A stretch of DNA of 64,000 nucleotides. Source: Ptiloglossa arizonensis. Taxonomy: Eukaryota > Arthropoda > Insecta > Hymenoptera > Colletidae. A program made the translations under genes and the position numbers. The notes beneath the pieces were generated by a model. That model was not told where the DNA came from and searched no databases. It worked only from the letters and a program-made list of their open reading frames with translations. Every line of letters starts with the position of its first letter. The first letter of the stretch is position 1. The stretch is from contig NW_027478487.1 in assembly GCF_051014685.1 (NCBI RefSeq), forward strand, positions 1,054,001-1,118,000. Direction: 5' to 3'. Below are positions 25,901 through 36,750 of this stretch, one piece after another.

Positions 25901-28250
25901 ACTCGCCCGATTACAACGGTATGTGTATTTTTTCCCTAGGCCATTCTGGTTAAGCGTTTGGAACAGCAGAATTGCGAAAAATTTTTTGCCTTCTCAACCA
26001 TTTCTTGTCTTCAAACTCCCATATCTCGCGAAAGGATTGACCTAACCCAAAAATTCCTATTGCATCTGAAAGTAGAAACTCGCCCGATTACAACGGTATG
26101 TGTATTTTTTCCCTAGGCCATTCTGGTTAAGCGTTCGGAGCAGCAGAATTGCGAAAAATTTTTTGCCTTCTCAACCATTTCTTGTCTTCAAACTCCCATA
26201 TCTCGCGAACGGATTGACCTAACCCAAAAATTCCTATTGCATCTGAAAGTAGAAACTCGCCCGATTACAACGGTATGTGTATTTTTTCCCTAGGCCATTC
26301 TGGTTAAGCGTTTGGAGCAGCAGAATTGCGAAAAATTTTTTGCCTTCTCAACCATTTCTTGGCTTCAAACACCCATATCTCGCGAACGGATTGACCTAAC
26401 CCAAAAATTCCTCTTGCGTCTGAAAGTAGAAACTCGCCCGATTACAACGGTATGTGTATTTTTTCCCTAGGCCATTCTGGTTAAGCGTTCGGAGCAGCAG
26501 AATTGCGAAAAATTTTTTGCCTTCTCAACCATTTCTTGTCTTCAAACTCCCATATCTCGCGAACGGATTGACCTAACCCAAAAATTCCTATTGCATCTGA
26601 AAGTAGAAACTCGCCCGATTACAACGGTATGTGTATTTTTTCCCTAGGCCATTCTGGTTAAGCGTTTGGAGCAGCAGAATTGCGAAAAATTTTTTGCCTT
26701 CTCAACCATTTCTTGGCTTCAAACACCCATATCTCGCGAACGGATTGACCTAACCCAAAAATTCCTCTTGCGTCTGAAAGTAGAAACTCGCCCGATTACA
26801 ACGGTATGTGTATTTTTTCCCTAGGCCATTCTGGTTAAGCGTTTGGAACAGCAGAATTGCGAAAAATTTTTTGCCTTCTCAACCATTTCTTGTCTTCAAA
26901 CTCCCATATCTCGCGAAAGGATTGACCTAACCCAAAAATTCCTATTGCATCTGAAAGTAGAAACTCGCCCGATTACAACGGTATGTGTATTTTTTCCCTA
27001 GGCCATTCTGGTTAAGCGTTCGGAGCAGCAGAATTGCGAAAAATTTTTTGCCTTCTCAACCATTTCTTGTCTTCAAACTCCCATATCTCGCGAACGGATT
27101 GACCTAACCCAAAAATTCCTATTGCATCTGAAAGTAGAAACTCGCCCGATTACAACGGTATGTGTATTTTTTCCCTAGGCCATTCTGGTTAAGCGTTTGG
27201 AGCAGCAGAATTGGGAAAAATTTTTTGCCTTCTCAACCATTTCTTGGCTTCAAACTCCCATATCTCGCGAACGGATTGACCTAACCCAAAAATTCCTGTT
27301 GCGTCTGAAAGTAGAAACTCGCCCGGTTACAACGGTATGTGTATTTTTTCCCTAGGCCATTCTGGTTAAGCGTTTGGAGCAGCAGAATTGCGAAAAATTT
27401 TTTGCCTTCTCAACCATTTCTTGTCTTCAAACTCCCATATCTCGCGAACGGATTGACCTAACCCAAAAATTCCTGTTGCGTCTGAAAGTAGAAACTCGCC
27501 CGATTACAACGGTATGTGTATTTTTTCCCTAGGCCATTCTGGTTAAGCGTTTGGAACAGCAGAATTGCGAAAAATTTTTTGCCTTCTCAACCATTTCTTG
27601 TCTTCAAACTCCCATATCTCGCGAAAGGATTGACCTAACCCAAAAATTCCTATTGCATCTGAAAGTAGAAACTCGCCCGATTACAACGGTATGTGTATTT
27701 TTTCCCTAGGCCATTCTGGTTAAGCGTTCGGAGCAGCAGAATTGCGAAAAATTTTTTGCCTTCTCAACCATTTCTTGTCTTCAAACTCCCATATCTCGCG
27801 AACGGATTGACCTAACCCAAAAATTCCTATTGCATCTGAAAGTAGAAACTCGCCCGATTACAACGGTATGTGTATTTTTTCCCTAGGCCATTCTGGTTAA
27901 GCGTTTGGAGCAGCAGAATTGCGAAAAATTTTTTGCCTTCTCAACCATTTCTTGGCTTCAAACTCCCATATCTCGCGAACGGATTGACCTAACCCAAAAA
28001 TTCCTGTTGCGCCTGAAAGTAGAAACTCGCCCGGTTACAACGGTATGTGTATTTTTTCCCTAGGCCATTCTGGTTAAGCGTTTGGAGCAGCAGAATTGCG
28101 AAAAATTTTTTGCCTTCTCAACCATTTCTTGTCTTCAAACTCCCATATCTCGCGAACGGATTGACCTAACCCAAAAATTCCTATTGCATCTGAAAGTAGA
28201 AACTCGCCCGATTACAACGGTATGTGCATTTTTTCCCTAGGCCATTCTGG
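16900..28250 (+). repeat. Highly homogenised satellite zone of 3- to 12-monomer units
   Basis: The marker GCGAAAGGATTG recurs with its AAAGG at 17181, 18243, 20367, 21075, 22491, 23022, 23553, 24084, 25146, 26031, 26916 and 27624. The spacings are 1062, 2124, 708, 1416, 531, 531, 531, 1062, 885, 885 and 708 bp. All are exact multiples of 177, so net indels are zero over more than 10 kb. The same few monomer types are shuffled: GGAACAG/AAAGG, GTTCGG, GGATCAG, CTTCAAACACCC with CTCTTGCG, and CCGGTTAC. A 10-monomer (1770 bp) duplication links about 24920-25780 to about 26690-27550, marked by TTGGGAAAAA at 25441 and 27211. This looks like the most recently homogenised part of the plus arm. Confidence 0.88.
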
Positions 28251-28407
28251 TTAAGCGTTTGGATCAGCAGAATTGCGAAAAATTTTTTGCCTTCTCAACC
28301 ATTTCTTGGCTTCAAACTCCCATATCTCGCGAACGGATTGACCTAACCCAAAAATTCCTGTTGCGTCTGAAAGTAGAAACTCGCCCGGTTACAACGGTAT
28401 GTGTATT

Positions 28408-31400
28408 TTTTCCCTAGGCCATTCTGGTTAAGCGTTTGGAGCAGCAGAAGTGCGAAAAATTTGTTGCCTTCTCAACCATTTCTTGTCTTCAAACTCCCAT
28501 ATCTCGCGAACGGATTGACCTAACCCAAAAATTCCTGTTGCGTCTGAAAGTAGAAAGTCGCCCGATTACAACGGTATGTGTATTTTTTCCCTAGGCCATT
28601 CTGGTTAAGCGTTTGGATCAGCAGAATTGCGAAAAATTTTTTGCCTTCTCAACGATTTCTTGGCCTCAAACTCCCATATCTCGCGAACGGATTGACCTAA
28701 CCCAAAAATTCCTGTTGCGTCTGAAAGTAGAAACTCGCCCGGTTACAACGGTATGTGTATTTTTTCCCTAGGCCATTCTGGTTAAGCGTTTGGAGCAGCA
28801 GAAGTGCGAAAAATTTTTTGCCTTCTCAACCATTTCTTGTCTTCAAACTCCCATACCTCGCGAACGGATTGACCTAACCCAAAAATTCCTGTTGCGTCTG
28901 AAAGTAGAAACTCGCCCGATTACAACGGTATGTGTATTTTTTCCCTAGGCCATTCTGGTTAAGCGTTTGGAGCAGCAGAATTGCGAAAAATTTTTGGCTT
29001 TCTCAACCATTTCTTGGCTTCAAACTCCCATATCTCGCGAACGGATTAAACTAACCCAAAAATTCCTGTTGCGTCTGAAAGTAGAAACTCGCCCGATTAC
29101 AACGGTATGTGTATTTTTTCCCTAGGCCATTCTGGTTAAGCGTTTGGAGCAGCAGAATTGCGACAAATTTTTTGCCTTCTCTACCATTTCTTGTCTTCAA
29201 ACTCCCATATCTCGCGAACGGATTGACCTAACCCAAAAACTCCTGTTGCGTCTGAAAGTAGAAAGTCGCCCGATTACAACGGTATGTGTATTTTTTCCCT
29301 AGGCCATTCTGGTTAAGCGTTTGGAGCAGCAGAATTGCGAAAAATTTTTTGCTTTCTCAACCATTTCTTGGCTTCAAACTCCCATATCTCGCGAACGGAT
29401 TGACCTAACCCAAAAATTCCTGTTGCGTCTGAAAGTAGAAACTCGCCCGATTACAACGCTATGTGTATTTTTTTCCCTAGGCCATTCTGGTTAAGCGTTT
29501 GGAACAGCAGAATTGCGAAAAATTTTTTGCCTTCTCAACCATATCTTGTCTTCAAACTCCCATATCTAGCGAACGGATTGACCTAACCCAAAAATTCCTA
29601 TTGCATCTGAAAGTAGAAACTCGCCCGATTACAACGGTATGTGTATTTTTTCCCTAGGCCATTCTGGTTAAGCGTTTGGAGCAGCAGAATTGTGAACAAT
29701 TTTTTGCCTTCTCTACCATTTCTTGGCTTCAAACTCCCATATCTCGCGAACGGATTGACCTAACCCAAAAATTCCTATTGCATCTGAAAGTAGAAACTCG
29801 CCCGATTACAACGGTATGTGTATTTTTTCCCTAGGCCATTCTGGTTAAGCGTTTGGAGCAGCAGAATTGCGAAAAATTTTTTGCCGTCTCAACGATTTCT
29901 TGGCTTCAAACTCCCATATCTCGCGAACGGATTGACCTAACCCAAAAATTCCTATTGCATCTGAAAGTAGAAACTCGCCCGATTACAACGGTATGTGTAT
30001 TTTTTCCCTAGGCCATTCTGGTTAAGCGTTCGGAGCAGCAGAATTGCGAAAAATTTTTTGCCTTCTCAACCATTTCTTGTCTTCAAACTCCCATATCTCG
30101 CGAACGGATTGACCTAACCCAAAAATTCCTATTGCATCTGAAAGTAGAAACTCGCCGATTACAACGGTATGTGTATTTTTTCCCTAGGCCATTCTGGTTA
30201 AGCGTTTGGAGCAGCAGAATTGCGAAAAATTTTTTGCCTTCTCAACCATTTCTTGGCTTCAAACTCCCATATCTCGCGAACGGATTGACCTAACCCAAAA
30301 ATTCCTATTGCATCTGAAATTAGAAACTCGCCCGATTACAACGGTAGGTGTATTTTTTCCCTAGGCCATTCTGGTTAAGCGTTTGGAGCAGCAGAATTGC
30401 GAAAAATTTTTTGCCTTCTCAACCATTTCATGGCTTCAAACTCCCATATCTCGCGAACGGATTGACCTAACCCAAAAATTCCTGTTGCGTCTGAAAGTAG
30501 AAACTCGCCCGGTTACAACGGTATGTGTATTTTTTCCCTAGGCCATTCTGGTTAAGCGTTTGGAGCAGCAGAAGTGCGAAAAATTTGTTGCCTTCTCAAC
30601 CATTTCTTGTCTTCAAACTCCCATATCTCGCGAACGGATTGACCTAACCCAAAAATTCCTGTTGCGTCTGAAAGTAGAAACTCGCCCGATTACAACGGTA
30701 TGTGTATTTTTTCCCTAGGCCATTCTGGTTAAGCGTTTGGAGCAGCAGAATTGCGACAAATTTTTTGCCGTCTCAACCATTTCTTGGCTTCAAACTCCCA
30801 TATCTCGCGAACGGATTGACCTAACCCAAAAATTCCTATTGCATCTGAAAGTAGAAACTCGCCCGATCACAACGGTATGTGTATTTTTTCCCTAGGCCAT
30901 TCTGGTTAAGCGTTTGGAGCAGCAGAAGTGCGAAAAATTTGTTGCCTTCTCAACCATTTCTTGTCTTCAAACTCCCGTATCTCGCGAACGGATTGACATA
31001 ACCCAAAAATTCCTGTTGCGTCTGAAAGTAGAAACTCGCCCGATTACAACGGTATGTGTATTTTTTCCCTAGGCCATTCTGGTTAAGCGTTTGGAGCAGC
31101 AGAATTGCGAAAAATTTTTTGCTTTCTCAACCATTTCTTGGCTTCAAACTCCCATATCTCGCGAACGGATTGAACTAACCCAAAAATTCCTGATGCGTCT
31201 GAAAGTAGAAACTCGCCCGATTACAACGCTATGTGTATTTTTTCCCTAGGCCATTCTGGTTAAGCGTTTGGAGCAGCAGAAGTGCGAAAAATTTGTTGCC
31301 TTCTCAACCATTTCTTGTCTTCAAACTCCCATATCTCGCGAACGGATTGACCTAACCCAAAAATTCCTGTTGCGTCTGAAAGTAGAAAGTCGCCCGATTA

Positions 31401-33525
31401 CAACGGTATGTGTATTTTTTCCCTAGGCCATTCTGGTTAAGCGTTTGGATCAGCAGAATTGCGAAAAATTTTTTGCCTTCTCAACCATTTCTTGGCCTCA
31501 AACTCCCATATCTCGCGAACGGATTGACCTAACCCAAAAATTCCTGTTGCGTCTGAAAGTAGAAACTCGCCCGGTTACAACGGTATGTGTATTTTTTCCC
31601 TAGGCCATTCTGGTTAAGCGTTTGGAGCAGCAGAAGTGCGAAAAATTTTTTGCCTTCTCAACCATTTCTTGTCTTCAAACTCCCATATCTCGCGAACGGA
31701 TTGACCTAACCCAAAAATTCCTGTTGCGTCTGAAAGTAGAAACTCGCCCGATTACAACGGTATGTGTATTTTTTCCCTAGGCCATTCTGGTTAAGCGTTT
31801 GGAGCAGCAGAATTGCGAAAAATTTTTGGCTTTCTCAACCATTTCTTGGTTTCAAACTCCCATATCTCGCGAACGGATTGAACTAACCCAAAAATTCCTG
31901 TTGCGTCTGAAAGTAGAAACTCGCCCGATTACAACGGTATGTGTATTTTTTCCCTAGGCCATTCTGGTTAAGCGTTTGGAGCAGCAGAATTGCGACAAAT
32001 TTTTTGCCTTCTCAACCATTTCTTGTCTTCAAACTCCCATATCTCGCGAACGGATTGACCTAACCCAAAAACTCCTGTTGCGTCTGAAAGTAGAAAGTCG
32101 CCCGATTACAACGGTATGTGTATTTTTTCCCTAGGCCATTCTGGTTAAGCGTTTGGAGCAGCAGAATTGCGAAAAATTTTTTGCTTTCTCAATCATTTCT
32201 TGGCTTCAAACTCCCATATCTCGCGAACGGATTGACCTAACCCAAAAATTCCTTTTGCGTCTGAAAGTAGAAACTCGCCCGATTACAACGCTATGTGTAT
32301 TTTTTCCCTAGGCCATTCTGGTTAAGCGTTTGGAACAGCAGAATTGCGAAAAATTTTTTGCCTTCTCAACCATATCTTGTCTTCAAACTCCCATATCTCG
32401 CGAACGGATTGACCTAACCCAAAAATTCCTATTGCATCTGAAAGTAGAAACTCGCCCGATTACAACGGTATGTGTATTTTTTCCCTAGGCCATTCTGGTT
32501 AAGCGTTTGGAGCAGCAGAATTGTGAACAATTTTTTGCCATCTCTACCATTTCTTGGCTTCAAACTCCCATATCTCGCGAACGGATTGACCTAACCCAAA
32601 AATTCCTATTGCATCTGAAAGTAGAAACTCGCCCGATTACAACGGTATGTGTATTTTTTCCCTAGGCCATTCTGGTTAAGCGTTTGGAGCAGCAGAATTG
32701 CGAAAAATTTTTTGCCGTCCCCACCATTTCTTGGCTTCAAACTCCCATATCTCGCGAACGGATTGACCTAACCCAAAAATTCCTATTGCATCTGAAAGTA
32801 GAAACTCGCCCGATTACAACGGTATGTGTATTTTTTCCCTAGGCCATTCTGGTTAAGCGTTCGGAGCAGCAGAATTGCGAAAAATTTTTTGCCTTCTCAA
32901 CCATTTCTTGTCTTCAAACTCCCATATCTCGCGAACGGATTGACCTAACCCAAAAATTCCTATTGCATCTGAAAGTAGAAACTCGCCCGATTACAACGGT
33001 ATGTGTGTTTTTTCCCTAGGCCATTCTGGTTAAGCGTTTGGAGCAGCAGAATTGCGAAAAATTTTTTGCCTTCTCAACCATTTCTTGGCTTCAAACTCCC
33101 ATATCTCGCGAACGGATTGACCTAACCCAAAAATTCCTATTGCATCTGAAATTAGAAACTCGCCCGATTACAACGGTAGGTGTATTTTTTCCCTAGGCCA
33201 TTCTGGTTAAGCGTTTGGAGCAGCAGAATTGCGAAAAATTTTTTGCCTTCTCAACCATTTCATGGCTTCAAACTCCCATATCTCGCGAACGGATTGACCT
33301 AACCCAAAAATTCCTGTTGCGTCTGAAAGTAGAAACTCGCCCGGTTACAACGGTATGTGTATTTTTTCCCTAGGCCATTCTGGTTAAGCGTTTGGAGCAG
33401 CAGAAGTGCGAAAAATTTGTTGCCTTCTCAACCATTTCTTGTCTTCAAACTCCCATATCTCGCGAACGGATTGACCTAACCCAAAAATTCCTGTTGCGTC
33501 TGAAAGTAGAAACTCGCCCGATTAC
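28408..33525 (+). repeat. 16-monomer higher-order repeat, 2832-bp spacing, two copies
   Basis: About 28408-30690 recurs at about 31240-33522 with an offset of exactly 2832 bp (16 x 177). Shared markers are GAAAGTCGCCC (28554 and 31386), GGATCAGCAG with GGCCTCAAAC, TTTTTGGCTTTCTC, AAAAACTCCTG, CATATCTTGTC, TGTGAACAA and TTTCATGGCTTC (30429 and 33261). The first copy carries a private T insertion (seven Ts, about 29466) and a private C deletion (ACTCGCCGATT, about 30153). The second copy lacks both. These cancel and leave the offset unchanged. The segment between the copies (about 30690-31240) differs from what follows the second copy. Confidence 0.88.
30973..30989 (-). promoter_or_regulatory. 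Exact CENP-B box core match in one monomer
   Basis: One plus-arm monomer has CCCGTATCTCGCG in place of CCCATATCTCGCG. Its reverse complement, GTTCGCGAGATACGGGA, fits nTTCGnnnnAnnCGGGn at all nine fixed positions. I noticed no other monomer in the window with this change. A single substitution from the common form is enough to produce it, so chance is a sufficient explanation. Confidence 0.45.
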
Positions 33526-36500
33526 AACGCTATGTGTATTTTTTCCCTAGGCCATTCTGGTTAAGCGTTTGGAACACCAGAATTGCGAAAAATTTTTTGC
33601 CTTCTCAACCATCTCTTGTCTTCAAACTCCCATATCTCGCGAACGGATTGACCTAACCCAAAAATTCCTATTGCATCTGAAAGTAGAAACTCGCCCGATT
33701 ACAACGGTATGTGTATTTTTTCCCTAGGCCATTCTGGTTAAGCGTTTGGAGCAGCAGAATTGTGAAAAATTTTTTGCCTTCTCTACCATTTCTTGGCTTC
33801 AAACTCCCATATCTCGCGAACGGATTGACCTAACCCAAAAATTCCTATAGCATCTGAAAGTAGAAACTCGCCCGATTACAACGGTATGTGTATTTTTTCC
33901 CTAGGCCATTCTGGTTAAGCGTTTGGAGCAGCAGAATTGTGAAAAATTTTTTGCCTTCTCTACCATTTCTTGGCTTCAAACTCCCATATCTCGCGAACGG
34001 ATTGACCTAACCCAAAAATTCCTATAGCATCTGAAAGTAGAAACTCGCCCGATTACAACGGTATGTGTATTTTTTCCCTAGGCCATTCTGGTTAAGCGTT
34101 TGGAGCAGCAGAATTGCGAAAAATTTTTTGCCGTCTCAACCATTTCTTGGTTTCAAACTCCCATATCTCGCGAACGGATTGACCTAACCCAAAAATTCCT
34201 ATTGCATCTGAAAGTAGAAACTCGCCCGATTACAACGGTATTTGTATTTTTTCCCTAGGCCATTCTGGTTAAGCGTTTGGAGCAGCAGAATTGCGAAAAA
34301 TTTTTTGCCTTCACAACCATTTCTTGGCTTCAAAGTCCCATATCTCGCGAACGGATTGACCTAACCCAAAAATTCCTATTGCATCTGAAAGTAGAAACTC
34401 GCCCGATCACAACGGTATGTGTATTTTTTCCCTAGGCCATTCTGGTTAAGCGTTTGGAGCAGCAGAAGTGCGAAAAATTTGTTGCCTTCTCAACCATTTC
34501 TTGTCTTCAAACTCCCATATCTCGCGAACGGATTGACCTAACCCAAAAATTCCTGTTGCGTCTGAAAGTAGAAACTCGCCCGATTACAACGGTATGTGTA
34601 TTTTTTCCCTAGGCCATTCTGGTTAAGCGTTTGGAGCAGCAGAATTGCGACAAATTTTTTGCCGTCTCAACCATTTCTTGGCTTCAAACTCCCATATCTC
34701 GCGAACGGATTGACCTAACCCAAAAATTCCTGTTGCGTGTGAAAGTAGAAACTCGCCCGATTACAACGCTATGTGTATTTTTTCCCTAGGCCATTCTGGT
34801 TAAGCGTTTGGAACACCAGAATTGCGAAAAATTTTTTGCCTTCTCAACCATCTCTTGTCTTCAAACTCCCATATCTCGCGAACGGATTGACCTAACCCAA
34901 AAATTCCTATTGCATCTGAAAGTAGAAACTCGCCCGATTACAACGGTATGTGTATTTTTTCCCTAGGCCATTCTGGTTAAGCGTTTGGAGCAGCAGAATT
35001 GTGAAAAATTTTTTGCCTTCTCTACCATTTCTTGGCTTCAAACTCCCATATCTCGCGAACGGATTGACCTAACCCAAAAATTCCTATAGCATCTGAAAGT
35101 AGAAACTCGCCCGATTACAACGGTATGTGTATTTTTTCCCTAGGCCATTCTGGTTAAGCGTTTGGAGCAGCAGAATTGTGAAAAATTTTTTGCCTTCTCT
35201 ACCATTTCTTGGCTTCAAACTCCCATATCTCGCGAACGGATTGACCTAACCCAAAAATTCATATAGCATCTGAAAGTAGAAACTCGCCCGATTACAACGG
35301 TATGTGTATTTTTTCCCTAGGCCATTCTGGTTAAGCGTTTGGAGCAGCAGAATTGCGAAAAATTTTTTGCCGTCTCAACCATTTCTTGGTTTCAAACTCC
35401 CATATCTCGCGAACGGATTGATCTAACCCAAAAATTCCTATTGCATCTGAAAGTAGAAACTCGCCCGATTACAACGGTATTTGTATTTTTTCCCTAGGCC
35501 ATTCTGGTTAAGCGTTTGGAGCAGCAGAATTGCGAAAAATTTTTTGCCTTCACAACCATTTCTTGGCTTCAAAGTCCCATATCTCGCGAACGGATTGACC
35601 TAACCCAAAAATTCCTATTGCATCTGAAAGTAGAAACTCGCCCGATCACAACGGTATGTGTATTTTTTCCCTAGGCCATTCTGGTTAAGCTTTTGGAGCA
35701 GCAGAATTGCGAAAAATTTTTTGCTTTCTCAACCATTTCTTGGCTTCAAACTCCCATATCTCGCGAACGGATTGACCTAACCCAAAAATTCCTGTTGCGT
35801 CTGAAAGTAGAAACTCGCCCGATTACAACGCTATGTGTATTTTTTCCCTAGGCCATTCTGGTTAAGCGTTTGGAACACCAGAATTGCGAAAAATTTTTTG
35901 CCTTCTCAACCATCTCTTGTCTTCAAACTCCCATATCTCGCGAACGGATTGACCTAACCCAAAAATTCCTATTGCATCTGAAAGTAGAAACTCGCCCGAT
36001 TACAACGGTATGTGTATTTTTTCCCTAGGCCATTCTGGTTAAGCGTTTGGAGCAGCAGAATTGTGAAAAATTTTTTGCCTTCTCTACCATTTCTTGGCTT
36101 CAAACTCCCATATCTCGCGAACGGATTGACCTAACCCAAAAATTCCTATAGCATCTGAAAGTAGAAACTCGCCCGATTACAACGGTATGTGTATTTTTTC
36201 CCTAGGCCATTCTGGTTAAGCGTTTGGAGCAGCAGAATTGTGAAAAATGTTTTGCCTTCTCTACCATTTCTTGGCTTCAAACTCCCATATCTCGCGAACG
36301 GATTGACCTAACCCAAAAATTCCTATAGCATCTGAAAGTAGAAACTCGCCCGATTACAACGGTATGTGTATTTTTTCCCTAGGCCATTCTGGTTAAGCGT
36401 TTGGAGCAGCAGAATTGCGAAAAATTTTTTGCCGTCTCAACCATTTCTTGGTTTCAAACTCCCATATCTCGCGAACGGATTGATCTAACCCAAAAATTCC

Positions 36501-36750
36501 TATTGCATCTGAAAGTAGAAACTCGCCCGATTACAACGGTATTTGTATTTTTTCCCTAGGCCATTCTGGTTAAGCGTTTGGAGCAGCAGAATTGCGAAAA
36601 ATTTTTTGCCTTCACAACCATTTCTTGGCTTCAAAGTCCCATATCTCGCGAACGGATTGACCTAACCCAGAAATTCCTATTGCATCTGAAAGTAGAAACT
36701 CGCCCGATCACAACGGTATGTGTATTTTTTCCCTAGGCCATTCTGGTTAA
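33525..36750 (+). repeat. 7/6-monomer higher-order repeat, three copies (1239 and 1062 bp spacing)
   Basis: GGAACACCAG occurs at 33571, 34810 and 35872, and TTCACAACC with AAAGTCCC near 34311, 35550 and 36612. Spacings are 1239 (7 x 177) then 1062 (6 x 177). Each cycle holds in order ACGCTATG, GGAACACC with CATCTCTTG, two TGTGAAAAA monomers each with CCTATAGCATC, GCCGTCTC with GGTTTC, GGTATTTG, then TCACAACC with AAAGTCCC, then CCGATCAC. The second cycle lost one monomer relative to the first, replacing the AAGTGCG and GCGACAAA monomers with one AGCTTTTGG monomer. The AAAGTCCC variant typical of the minus arm first appears here. Confidence 0.86.
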
